This document shows positions 1 to 8,030 of a stretch of DNA of 64,000 bases, one piece after another (the stretch's first letter is position 1; every line of letters begins with the position of its first letter). The notes beneath the pieces are model-generated. The model was given only the letters and a program-made list of their open reading frames with translations. It was not told the DNA's origin and searched no databases. Origin of the DNA: Duganella dendranthematis. Its GTDB lineage: Bacteria > Pseudomonadota > Gammaproteobacteria > Burkholderiales > Burkholderiaceae_D. The stretch covers positions 1,984,001 to 2,048,000 of the forward strand of contig NZ_CP051684.1 of NCBI RefSeq assembly GCF_012849375.1, read 5' to 3'. The position numbers were made by a program, and so were the translations under genes.

Positions 1-560
1 TCCTTGAAGCGCACGGCGTTGGGCAGCGAAAACGCCGGCACCATCTTCTTGACGTTGCGCACCACAAAATTCACCAGCAAGCCCTTCACGCCGCCCAGCA
101 TCTCGCCCATGCTGGCCACCACGATATGCTTGACCTGGGTCTTGCCCAGCACCTGTTCCAGCGTGGTGGCAAAGTTCTCCAGGATGATGATGGCTTCCGC
201 GCCGGAGTCGTTCAGCTGGTGCTCCAGCTCGCGCGGCGTGTACAGCGGATTGATGTTGACCACCGTGTAGCCGGCGCGCAGGATCGCCGCAATCGCGATC
301 GGATACTGCAGCACGTTCGGCATCATGATGGCCACCCGCGTGCCCGGCTTCAGGCCACGGCTTTGCAGCCAGGCGCCGAGGCGTTTCGAGTACGTATCGA
401 CTTCGGCATAGGTGAGAAACTTGTCCATGCAGACATAAGCGTTGCGGTCGGCAAACTTGTGGAAAGACTCTTCCAGCAATTGCACCAGCGAACGGTACTG
501 ACTCGTATCGACCTCGGTCTGCATGCCCGGCGGATACGATTTCAACCAGATTTTCTCCAT
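1..560 (-). CDS. fadD: Long-chain acyl-CoA ligase, 5' part (cut by window edge)
   Basis: The first 186 codons of an acyl-CoA synthetase of the AMP-forming family; the remainder lies left of the window. The enzyme would activate fatty acids to acyl-CoA at the inner face of the membrane for beta-oxidation. The visible N-terminus begins MEKIWLKSYPPG and contains the adenylate-forming family stretch GTRVAIMMPNVLQYPIA followed by AGYTVVNINPLYTPREL, typical of FadD. The catalytic P-loop and C-terminal lid are outside. The ATG at 560 is preceded by an AGGCACAGG stretch acting as a weak ribosome site. The palindrome at 661-678 lies about 100 bases upstream and is a plausible operator. FadD is the best family match; other long- or medium-chain ligases of the same family cannot be excluded. 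Confidence 0.85.
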   Translation of the reverse strand, partial: MEKIWLKSYPPGMQTEVDTSQYRSLVQLLEESFHKFADRNAYVCMDKFLTYAEVDTYSKRLGAWLQSRGLKPGTRVAIMMPNVLQYPIAIAAILRAGYTVVNINPLYTPRELEHQLNDSGAEAIIILENFATTLEQVLGKTQVKHIVVASMGEMLGGVKGLLVNFVVRNVKKMVPAFSLPNAVRFK

Positions 561-660
561 CCTGTGCCTCTGTCTCGAATATTTATCGTTGTAAGGGGAG
601 CTTGCTGATGATGCGATGCTATCGGGCACCAAGCCCGTACGCAAGCGCATTTAACCATAA

Positions 661-678
661 TTAGAACGGAGGTTCTAA
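661..678. promoter_or_regulatory. Perfect palindrome upstream of fadD, probable operator
   Basis: TTAGAAC-GGAG-GTTCTAA: two perfect 7-base arms around a 4-base spacer, in the gap between the fadD start (560) and the stop of the neighbouring lipoprotein gene (704). Size and symmetry fit a TetR-type dimer. Fatty-acid degradation genes in Betaproteobacteria are known to be under TetR-family regulators; that this is such an operator is inference. Confidence 0.55.
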
Positions 679-703
679 CGGCTTTTCATGATGCAACGCA
701 ACA

Positions 704-1831
704 TCAATGCGCACCTTCGGCACTGGTCGGAGGCTCTTTGACGCCCTCCGCATTGAGCATCGCCGGGCGGCCCAAGAGGTCCAACTGCTGTCGGCGTTGA
801 ACTACGTCAAGTGCCGCCATCTTTTGCACCGCACCATAAAAACGCACGAACGTTCGTTCCTGCGTTAACAAGGCCCGGAAGGCGGGGAGATAATCGTGGT
901 AAGTCCCCACCGAAGACAGGTGGGCGTTGGTCAGCGGCTCGGCAAACCAGCGGTCATAGCCGGCATAGCCGCCCCAGCTTTCCTTGAGCTTCAGGTAGTC
1001 GGACTTGAGGTGGGCGAAGATGCGGGCCTTCTCGGCCCGCTTGTGGCGGGTGCTGGTTTTGCCGGCGTACAGGTCGGCCAGCATTTTGCGGTGCTGCACC
1101 AGCAGCGCCAGGAAGTCCTGGCGGCGCGCGTTGTAGCGCGTGTAGGCGTCGCGCATCGGATCGGTGCCATACAGTTCCAGCCAGCGCGCCACGCCGGCCT
1201 CCTCGACCGCCGTTGCGAAGCTTTCGTTGAACTGGGTATCGCCCGGCACGTACACCACCTGGTGCGCCAGTTCGTGGAACACCATGCGCGCCAGCTCGGC
1301 GTCGGAGTAATTGATGAAGGTCGACAGCAGCGGATCGCTGAACCAGCCCAGCGTGGAATAGGCCGGCACGCCGCCGACCTGCACGTCGTTGCCCTCCTTA
1401 CGCAGCTCGTCGGCATAGGCCATCGCGTCGTCCTTGCTGTAGTAGCCGCGATAACTGACGCAGCCCGCAATCGGGAAGCACCATTGGATGGGCCGCAGCG
1501 ACAATTCCGGCGTCGCCACCACATTCCAAAGCACAAAGGGGCGCGACAGCGCGGCGTAGTTCTTGTAGCTGGCGTTGTCCGGAAGGCCCAGTTCCTTGAC
1601 CGCGAATTTGCGGATCAACAGCGCCTTCTCGAGGCGTGCCTTCAGCTGCGGATCGGTGCTGGGATCGCCCAGCCAGTCATCAATCGGCCGCGCGTCCGAC
1701 CATAAGGAATACTGGCCTTGGGCGGCCTGCATGTAGTACTTGAATTGCGCGCAACCGGCCAGCATCGCGGCCACGCACGCCGGCACCAGCCAGTACCTGG
1801 CGCGGAGCATTCGGCGGGCAATATTGCGCAT
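704..1831 (-). CDS. Putative zinc aminopeptidase lipoprotein (DUF2265 type)
   Basis: A 375-residue lipoprotein. The N-terminus is a basic segment, a hydrophobic core and the lipobox LAGC near residue 27, so it should be lipid-anchored. The motif HELAHQVVY with a downstream NESFA provides the HExxH zinc ligands and third glutamate ligand of a gluzincin-type metallopeptidase, as in the bacterial putative aminopeptidase family PF10023. Substrate is unknown. The ATG at 1831 is preceded by AAGGTAATGT and lies 9 bases after the stop of the molybdopterin oxidoreductase, so the two are probably one transcript. Whether the two products work together is not evident. Confidence 0.8.
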   Translation of the reverse strand: MRNIARRMLRARYWLVPACVAAMLAGCAQFKYYMQAAQGQYSLWSDARPIDDWLGDPSTDPQLKARLEKALLIRKFAVKELGLPDNASYKNYAALSRPFVLWNVVATPELSLRPIQWCFPIAGCVSYRGYYSKDDAMAYADELRKEGNDVQVGGVPAYSTLGWFSDPLLSTFINYSDAELARMVFHELAHQVVYVPGDTQFNESFATAVEEAGVARWLELYGTDPMRDAYTRYNARRQDFLALLVQHRKMLADLYAGKTSTRHKRAEKARIFAHLKSDYLKLKESWGGYAGYDRWFAEPLTNAHLSSVGTYHDYLPAFRALLTQERTFVRFYGAVQKMAALDVVQRRQQLDLLGRPAMLNAEGVKEPPTSAEGAH

Positions 1832-1840
1832 ACATTACCT

Positions 1841-3919
1841 TCAAGCGGAGACTCTCTCGACTTGAACCAGTGTATCGTAAAACGTCGGCGCGCGGCCCAT
1901 ATCCGTCAACTGTTGGCTGGTAACCTCATTGGCGTTTTTACCATCCGTGGCTAGCTTTTTCCACCACACTGACAAGCCGACAACCAGGCCGGCACGTGCC
2001 TTGTCCGTCAAGCGCGCCTTGCAGACAAAGGAGCCGCGGTCGTTGAAGATGCGCACCATGTCGCCGTGCGCGATGCCGCGCGCGGCGCCGTCGTCGGGAT
2101 GGATATCCAGATGCGGCTCGCCCTCCGCCGAACGCAGGCTCTTGACGTTGACGAAGGTGGAGTTGAGGAAGTTGCGCGCCGGCGGCGAGATCATCGCCAG
2201 CGGATAGCGCGCCGCCAGTTCCGGATTGCTGGCCACCGATTCATACGGCGCCACATACGCCGGCAGCGGATCGAGACCATCCTTCTCCATCTGCGCGGAA
2301 TAGAACTCGCACTTGCCGGACGGCGTAGGGAAACCGCCTTGCGCAAACGGCGCATCCGGCATATTGAGTTTCTGCCAGCCCTTCTGCTTCAAGGCGTCCC
2401 AGTCGAAGCCCAGCGCGCGCGCGTCCTGCGCGTTGAAGGCGATGGCGGCCAGCTGGTCGTCGCTGTCCTTGAAGCAGTCGTCGTCAAAGCCCATCTTCGC
2501 CGCCAGCAGGCGGAAGATTTCCGTGTTCGGCTTGGCCTCGCCCAGCGGCGCAATGGCGGCGTTATTCGCCATCATGTACAGGTGGCCGTAGGACGTGTGC
2601 GCGTCGATATGCTCCAGCTGCGTGGTGGCCGGCAGCACGATGTCGGCGTAGTCGGCGGTGTCGGTCTGGAACTGCTCCAGCACCACCGTGAACAGGTCCT
2701 CGCGCAGGAAGCCGCGCATCACCTTGTCCGAATCCGGCGCCACCGCCAGCGGATTGGAGTTGTAGACGATGACCGCCTCCACAGCCGGTCCGAACGCCGC
2801 CGACGCAGGCCGCAGCAGGTCATCGCCGATGGTGGTCATGTTGATGGTGCGTGGGATCTTCTTCAGCAAATCGGTGCGCTGCAGCTTGGCCTTGTTGGTC
2901 GGGAAGGAGCCGCTGGACGACAGCTGCACGCCGCCGGCCGCATGGCGCCACGCCCCCACCAGCGCAGGCAGGCAGGCGATATTCCGCACCGCCATGCCGC
3001 CGCCGTGCACGCGCTGCACGCCGTAGTTGGTGCGGATCGCCACCGGCTCACCGGCCTTCGCCATGCTGCCGTACAGGCGCGCCAGATCGACCACTTCTTC
3101 CACCGTGATGCCGCAGGTTTGCGCGGTGCGTTCCGGCGTCCATTCGGCGGCGCGCTGCTTCAGTTCTGCAAAGCCCAGCGTGTACTGTTCGATGTAGTCG
3201 TGGTCCAGCAGGTCTTCCTTGATCAGCACATGCATCAGGCCCAGTGCCAGCGCCGAGTCGGTGCCCGGCAACAGCGCGATATGCTGATGGCACTTCTCGG
3301 CCGTCAGCGAGCGGTAAGGATCGATGGCGATAAGCTTGGCGCCGTGCCGCTTGGCTTCCTGCGCGCGGGTCCAGAAGTGCAGGTTGGAGGCGATCGGATT
3401 ACCGCCCCAGATGATCAGCAGCTTGGAATGCTGAAACTGCTCCATGTCGGTGCCGACCGAGCCGCCGATTGTGTACTTGTAGCCGGTGGCGCCGGCCATC
3501 GCGCAGATCGTGCGGTCCAGCAGCGACGCGCCGATCTTGTTGAAGAAGCGCGACGACATCGACTCGCCCTGGATCAGCCCCATGGTGCCGCAATAGCTGT
3601 ATGGCAGGATGGCTTCCGGCGCGCGCTCGGCGATGGGCTTGAGTTTTGCCGCGATGGTCGCCAGCGCCTCGTCCCAGCTAATCCGCTCGAACTTGCCCTC
3701 GCCCTTCTTGCCGACGCGCTTGAGCGGATGCAGCAAGCGGTCGTCGTGATAGGTGCGCTCGGTGTAGCGCGACACTTTGGTGCATAGCACCCCGGCCGTG
3801 GTGGGATGGTCGGGATCGCCCTTGACCGCGGTGGCGACGCCGTCTTCCACCGTCACCAGCAGCGCGCAGGTGTCGGGGCAGTCGAGCGGGCAGGCTGCGC
3901 GGACTTGTGTGGTAGTCAT
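1841..3919 (-). CDS. Molybdopterin-dependent oxidoreductase with N-terminal 4Fe-4S site
   Basis: A 692-residue protein of the DMSO reductase superfamily. Near the N-terminus CPLDCPDTC with a later VLCTK gives four cysteines for a 4Fe-4S cluster. The stretches IIWGGNPIASNLHFW and AIDPYRSLTAEK belong to the molybdopterin-binding core, and the C-terminal part (HLDIHPDDGAARGI onward) is the cofactor-binding dinucleotide domain. No twin-arginine signal is seen, so it is probably cytoplasmic. An in-frame ATG exists at 3997, but it would overlap the promoter area of the divergent gene; I chose the ATG at 3919 because MTTTQVRAACPLDC is the usual start for this family. The substrate cannot be inferred. 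Confidence 0.85.
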   Translation of the reverse strand: MTTTQVRAACPLDCPDTCALLVTVEDGVATAVKGDPDHPTTAGVLCTKVSRYTERTYHDDRLLHPLKRVGKKGEGKFERISWDEALATIAAKLKPIAERAPEAILPYSYCGTMGLIQGESMSSRFFNKIGASLLDRTICAMAGATGYKYTIGGSVGTDMEQFQHSKLLIIWGGNPIASNLHFWTRAQEAKRHGAKLIAIDPYRSLTAEKCHQHIALLPGTDSALALGLMHVLIKEDLLDHDYIEQYTLGFAELKQRAAEWTPERTAQTCGITVEEVVDLARLYGSMAKAGEPVAIRTNYGVQRVHGGGMAVRNIACLPALVGAWRHAAGGVQLSSSGSFPTNKAKLQRTDLLKKIPRTINMTTIGDDLLRPASAAFGPAVEAVIVYNSNPLAVAPDSDKVMRGFLREDLFTVVLEQFQTDTADYADIVLPATTQLEHIDAHTSYGHLYMMANNAAIAPLGEAKPNTEIFRLLAAKMGFDDDCFKDSDDQLAAIAFNAQDARALGFDWDALKQKGWQKLNMPDAPFAQGGFPTPSGKCEFYSAQMEKDGLDPLPAYVAPYESVASNPELAARYPLAMISPPARNFLNSTFVNVKSLRSAEGEPHLDIHPDDGAARGIAHGDMVRIFNDRGSFVCKARLTDKARAGLVVGLSVWWKKLATDGKNANEVTSQQLTDMGRAPTFYDTLVQVERVSA

Positions 3920-4058
3920 GTCGGAAATCCAAAAAAGCTGATGCGGAAAACAGTATCGTAAACCATTGCGCCCGCTCTGGCTTAAGTCCGTAGACAAGGG
4001 CTACAATGGCTGTTCTCGATGCTTAAAAAGCAAGCGACACGAATATTGGAGAAGCAGC

Positions 4059-5252
4059 ATGAAACTGGTAGATCCCATCATTGCATTTCAATCCGAAATT
4101 CAGGAAATACGGCGCGACCTGCACGCCCATCCGGAACTCTGCTACGAAGAACAACGCACGGCCGACGTGGTGGCCGCCAAGCTGACCGAATGGGGCATCC
4201 CGGTGATTCGCGGCCTGGGCATCACCGGCGTGGTCGGCGTCATCAAAAACGGCACCTCGGAGCGCGCCATCGGCCTGCGCGCCGACATGGATGCGCTGCC
4301 GATGCAGGAAGTGAATACCTTCGCCCACGCCTCGCGCCACCCCGGCAAGATGCACGCCTGCGGTCATGACGGCCACACCGCCATGCTGCTCGGCGCCGCC
4401 AAGCACCTGGCCGAACACCGCAACTTCGACGGAACTGTTTATCTCGTTTTCCAGCCGGCCGAAGAAGGCGGCGCCGGCGCCAGGCGCATGATCGAGGACG
4501 GCCTGTTCGAGCAATGCCCGATGGACAGCATCTACGGCATGCACAACTGGCCGGGGATCCCGTCGGGCCACATGAGCGTGCGGCCTGGCCCGCTGATGGC
4601 GTCCAGTAACGAGTTCTATCTGACGGTGAAGGGCAAGGGCGGCCACGCGGCGCAACCGCACAAGTGCGTCGACCCGGTGATCATCGGCATGCAGATCGCG
4701 CAGAGCTGGCAGACCATCATCAGCCGCCGCACCAATCCGATCGACACCGCCGTGCTGTCGCTGACGCAGTTCCACGCCGGCACCGCCACCAATGTCATCC
4801 CGGACGAAGCCAAGCTGGCCGGCACCGTGCGCACGCTGTCCGCGTCGGTGCTGGACATGATCGAGAAGCAGATGGAAGAAGTGGCCGTCAACACGGCCGC
4901 CGCATTCGGCGCGGAAGTGGAGTTCAAGTTCCGCCGCAACTACCCGCCGCTGGTCAACCATCCGGAAGCCACGCGCTTTGCGGTGGAGGTGATGAAGGCG
5001 GTGGTCGGCGCCGACAAGGTCGACGACAAGACCGAACCGTCGATGGCGGCGGAAGACTTCTCCTACTTCCTGCAGGCGCGGCCGGGCTGCTACATCTTCA
5101 TCGGCAACGGTGAAGGCGACCACCGCGACGGCGGCCACGGCCTCGGCCCGTGCGTGCTACACAACGGCAGCTACGACTTCAACGACAACCTGCTGCCGAT
5201 CGGCGCCAGCTTCTGGGTCAAGCTGGTCGAGGCCAGCCTGCCCTTAGCTTAA
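4059..5252 (+). CDS. M20 family amidohydrolase (hippurate hydrolase / aminoacylase type)
   Basis: A 397-residue metal-dependent amidohydrolase that would cleave N-acyl amino acids such as hippurate in the cytoplasm. Family motifs are visible in order: RADMDALPM, the metal-ligand region CGHDGHTAMLLGAA, the catalytic QPAEEGGAGA, the dimerisation-domain GKGGHAAQPH, and a C-terminal AAEDFSYF with the last metal ligand region. The ATG at 4059 follows GGAGAAGCAGC, a good ribosome site, so the upstream in-frame extension to 3966 is rejected. A TACAAT box at 4002-4007 may be its -10 element. The gene converges on the next one with a 9-base overlap. The exact acyl and amino-acid specificity is unknown. 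Confidence 0.88.
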   Translation: MKLVDPIIAFQSEIQEIRRDLHAHPELCYEEQRTADVVAAKLTEWGIPVIRGLGITGVVGVIKNGTSERAIGLRADMDALPMQEVNTFAHASRHPGKMHACGHDGHTAMLLGAAKHLAEHRNFDGTVYLVFQPAEEGGAGARRMIEDGLFEQCPMDSIYGMHNWPGIPSGHMSVRPGPLMASSNEFYLTVKGKGGHAAQPHKCVDPVIIGMQIAQSWQTIISRRTNPIDTAVLSLTQFHAGTATNVIPDEAKLAGTVRTLSASVLDMIEKQMEEVAVNTAAAFGAEVEFKFRRNYPPLVNHPEATRFAVEVMKAVVGADKVDDKTEPSMAAEDFSYFLQARPGCYIFIGNGEGDHRDGGHGLGPCVLHNGSYDFNDNLLPIGASFWVKLVEASLPLA

Positions 5253-6140
5253 TTTATCCGGGGCGTCGCCGACGCGCTGGCCCGGATTCAACTGCTCCAG
5301 CCCGATCAGCGCGGCCGAGTGATCGGCTTGCGGAATGGTCTTCGACAGCGTCAGGTAGCGCGCCGTCACCAGCTCCGTCAGCGGCAGCACGATACCGGCC
5401 GCTTCCGCCGCCGCCAGGATGTTGCGCTGATCCTTCAGTTGCGTACTCACCTTGCCGCCGGCGACGAAATTCCGCTCCAGCATGCGCTGGCCGTGCACAT
5501 CCAATATCTTCGACTCGGCGAAGCCGCCGCGGATGGCGGCACGCATCGCCGCCGGATCCGCGCCGGCCGCCTGCGCAAGCAAAATGGCTTCCGCGACAAT
5601 ATTGATCGTCGCACCAACAATCAGCTGGTTGCACAGCTTGGCCACCTGCCCGGCGCCAGCCGGTCCCACCAGCGTGGCGCGGCCCATGGCGGCCAGCACC
5701 GGCTCGGCCTCGGCAAAGTCCTCTGCTGCGCCACCGGCCATGATCGCCAGCGTGCCGGCGGCCGCACCACCAACGCCGCCGGATACCGGCGCGTCGATGA
5801 AGCGCCGTCCCTGGGCGGTTAATTGGGCGTGAAAAGCCTGCGCCTCGGCCTGCTGTGTCGAGCTCATGTCGATCCACAGCGCGTTCTGCGCCAGCCCCGG
5901 CAATGCTGCGCGCAGCACCCCGTCCACGGTCGGGCCCGCCTCCAGCATGGAGATGACAATGTGTGCGCCGCGCACCGCATCTTGCAAATCCGACACCGCA
6001 TGCGCGCCGGCGCCAGCCAGTGCCTCAGCCTTGGCGGCGGTGCGATTCCAGACGGTCACCGCGTGGCCGGCAGCCAGCAGACGACGGGCCATCGGGTCCC
6101 CCATCAAGCCTATGCCTAAAAAGGTAATTTGGGTCGACAA
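5244..6140 (-). CDS. NAD(P)-dependent beta-hydroxyacid dehydrogenase family protein
   Basis: A 298-residue member of the 3-hydroxyisobutyrate / tartronate semialdehyde reductase family. It starts STQITFLGIGLMGDPMARR with the GxGxMG dinucleotide-binding motif, then FIDAPVSGGVGGAAAGTLAIM, the substrate-binding signature, and KLCNQLIVGA with the catalytic lysine region. It would oxidise a short beta-hydroxyacid with NAD or NADP in the cytosol. I place the start at a TTG (6140) because AGGAGCGAGA lies directly upstream; the ATG at 6176 would add residues without a ribosome site. The 3' end overlaps the amidohydrolase gene by 9 bases in convergent orientation. Substrate is not determinable here. 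Confidence 0.85.
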   Translation of the reverse strand: MSTQITFLGIGLMGDPMARRLLAAGHAVTVWNRTAAKAEALAGAGAHAVSDLQDAVRGAHIVISMLEAGPTVDGVLRAALPGLAQNALWIDMSSTQQAEAQAFHAQLTAQGRRFIDAPVSGGVGGAAAGTLAIMAGGAAEDFAEAEPVLAAMGRATLVGPAGAGQVAKLCNQLIVGATINIVAEAILLAQAAGADPAAMRAAIRGGFAESKILDVHGQRMLERNFVAGGKVSTQLKDQRNILAAAEAAGIVLPLTELVTARYLTLSKTIPQADHSAALIGLEQLNPGQRVGDAPDKLS

Positions 6141-6233
6141 TCTCGCTCCTGAATATTTTCCGGAACCCCGGTACAATCACGGGTTAGCCGTATAACAAAT
6201 CTGAGATACAGCATTCAACATTCCAAGGATACT

Positions 6234-6779
6234 ATGTTCGCTAAAAAAATGATGGCGGTTGCAGCCGCCCTGGTCGTTGCGCAAACCGCGTTTGCCGATG
6301 ACAAGCTGGTTGATTCCGTGTCGGTCGACGTGGCCACCGGCGCCAAAGTCCAAATGGTACGCTTCAGTGCAGCCAAGGACTGGGACACCAAATGGTTCCA
6401 GTCGAACGGCACCAACCTGAGCGGCTACTGGGAAGCCAGCACCGGCATCTGGCGCGAAAACGCCTACATGAACCAGCCTGGCGTCGAACACAAACTGTGG
6501 GATATCGGCTTCACCCCGGTGTTCCGCTTCCAGAACGACAATAAAAAAGGCATCTACTACGAAGGCGGCATCGGCGTTCACATGCTGTCGAAGCTGTATA
6601 ACAACGACGACAACCGCCTGTCGACCCACTTCCAGTTCGGCGACCATATCGGCGTAGGCTATGTGTTCGACAACCATTGGGAAGTTGCCGCCAAGGTGCA
6701 GCACTTCTCGAACGGCGGCTACAAGAAGCCGAATTCGGGCGTGAACTTCTTTGAACTGAAAGCCGCGTACCACTTCTGA
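6234..6779 (+). CDS. pagL: PagL-like lipid A 3-O-deacylase / acyloxyacyl hydrolase
   Basis: A 181-residue outer-membrane protein. Residues 1-21 form a signal peptide ending TAFA, and the protein finishes with an aromatic Phe after AAYH, as outer-membrane barrels do. The region KVQHFSNGGYKKPNSGVNFF matches the active-site segment of PagL, with His157 and Ser159. PagL enzymes remove the 3-linked acyl chain from lipid A at the cell surface. If aligned without gaps, the position of the family's catalytic Glu is Asn171, with Glu174 three residues later; activity is therefore uncertain. A TACAAT box at 6172-6177 could be a -10 element. A single-gene unit, followed by a repeat hairpin. Confidence 0.78.
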   Translation: MFAKKMMAVAAALVVAQTAFADDKLVDSVSVDVATGAKVQMVRFSAAKDWDTKWFQSNGTNLSGYWEASTGIWRENAYMNQPGVEHKLWDIGFTPVFRFQNDNKKGIYYEGGIGVHMLSKLYNNDDNRLSTHFQFGDHIGVGYVFDNHWEVAAKVQHFSNGGYKKPNSGVNFFELKAAYHF

Positions 6780-6787
6780 TACGCCAT

Positions 6788-6819
6788 CGTCCCCGCGCCT
6801 GCGGGGACCCATGCCGAGC
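6788..6819. repeat. REP-like dispersed hairpin repeat, copy 1
   Basis: CGTCCCCGCGCCTGCGGGGA followed by CCCATGCCGAGC: a GC-rich hairpin with an ATGCYGAGC tail. The same architecture appears in reverse orientation before gyrB at 58934-58973. It may also act as a terminator-like structure between the convergent genes ending at 6779 and 6828, though no strong T-run follows. Confidence 0.55.
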
Positions 6820-6827
6820 TAACGTTG

Positions 6828-8030
6828 CTACACGTTAGTCTCGGCCACAATCTTCCAGGCCGCCCCTTCCCTTGCCCAGTATTGCTTCTTGCGCACCGCG
6901 TGACGGAACTTGCCGATCACGATCTGCTGCGTGAAATTGCTGACGATGACTTCTTCCTGGCTCGGTTGGCGGAAGTAGCTGGAATCGCTGATCGTCACAC
7001 TGATCTTCTTCGCCCCCGGCAGATAGCGGTTCTTGTCCAGCCAGGCATCGATATTGTCATCCGCAGCGGACTTGAACTTCGGCGAATACAATGCCTTCAG
7101 GCTGACATCATCGCGGTTCTCGACGTCACGGCGCCAGGTCTCCACCAGTCCGGCCGCCTGCTGCAAGTCCTTGTCCATCTGCTCCTTGCTGACAAACTCA
7201 ACCTGGTCACCGATCAGAATTGGCGTCTTGCCGATCTCCACCGTGCGGGTCAGGAAATTCAGATCTTCATTGCTGACCACCACGCAGCCGTCGGTCGACA
7301 GCGGCGGCCGGCTGAAGGTCTCCGGCGGCGTGCCATGCACCCAGATGCCGGAACCGCTGCGGCCGTTCACCTTGTCCCAGTCATTCGGGTAATCCAGCGG
7401 CAGCGCGCCCTTGCCGTACATATCCGGCAGCTTCACGCCAGGCAAGCGGCCAATCAGGTAATACACGCCGACCGGCGTGCGCATATCGCCTTCCTTCAGC
7501 TTGTTAATGCCCAGTTTGCCCTGGCTGACGTAGAAATCCTGCACCAGCCGCAAGCCGTCATTGCGGTTCTCATACAGATACAGGCGGGAGTGGCGAGCGT
7601 CGACGATCAGCGCATGGCGTTGATCCTTGCGCATTTGCAGCAGCGCGCGCGGCAACAAGGTCGCTGCCGGACGCGCCGCCTGCAAGCGCACCGCAGCCTC
7701 GCGCCGCAGGTCGGCCAGCTTCGATTCCGCACCGGCCGGCGCTGCCGCACCCAGCACGAGCACCGGCCGCGTATGCATTAGCAGGATATCGCCGCGCACC
7801 AGATGGCCAAGACGGAAGCTTGGATACGCCTCAACCAGCGCATCCGCCTTGCGTTGCGCTGCATCCAGATCGTTCTTCGACAGCTCGGCGTAGATATCGT
7901 TGAGCAGCTCTTCCGGATTGGCCTTACGGGCGGCAGCCGCCCGTTCCGGCTTTTTTGCAGCGTAGCTGAGCTCTCCTCCCATCAGGCAGAGTAGCAGCAG
8001 GCCCACGCCGGTGACAAGACGCGCCTTCAA
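6828..8030 (-). CDS. L,D-transpeptidase (YkuD) with C-terminal NTF2/Cds6-like domain
   Basis: A 400-residue periplasmic enzyme. A signal peptide (residues 1-24, ending GELSYA) is followed by a short helical region, then the YkuD catalytic domain with IWVHGTPPETFSRPPLSTDGCVVVS, carrying the conserved His and the catalytic Cys. It would form 3-3 peptidoglycan cross-links or attach proteins to peptidoglycan. The C-terminal ~110 residues resemble an NTF2-like Cds6-type domain (WAREGAAWKIVAE at the end). Start is TTG at 8030, preceded by AGGAAG at 7 bases; this start overlaps by 4 bases the stop the upstream TPR gene would have if its frame were restored, implying translational coupling. Confidence 0.85.
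   Translation of the reverse strand: MKARLVTGVGLLLLCLMGGELSYAAKKPERAAAARKANPEELLNDIYAELSKNDLDAAQRKADALVEAYPSFRLGHLVRGDILLMHTRPVLVLGAAAPAGAESKLADLRREAAVRLQAARPAATLLPRALLQMRKDQRHALIVDARHSRLYLYENRNDGLRLVQDFYVSQGKLGINKLKEGDMRTPVGVYYLIGRLPGVKLPDMYGKGALPLDYPNDWDKVNGRSGSGIWVHGTPPETFSRPPLSTDGCVVVSNEDLNFLTRTVEIGKTPILIGDQVEFVSKEQMDKDLQQAAGLVETWRRDVENRDDVSLKALYSPKFKSAADDNIDAWLDKNRYLPGAKKISVTISDSSYFRQPSQEEVIVSNFTQQIVIGKFRHAVRKKQYWAREGAAWKIVAETNV

Noticed and set aside
2066..3787. 573-codon plus-strand frame
   Set aside because: It mirrors the molybdopterin oxidoreductase, is rich in Arg, His and Gln as high-GC shadows are, and contains no domain signature.
4023..5138. 371-codon minus-strand frame
   Set aside because: Shadow of the M20 amidohydrolase, which carries all family motifs on the plus strand.
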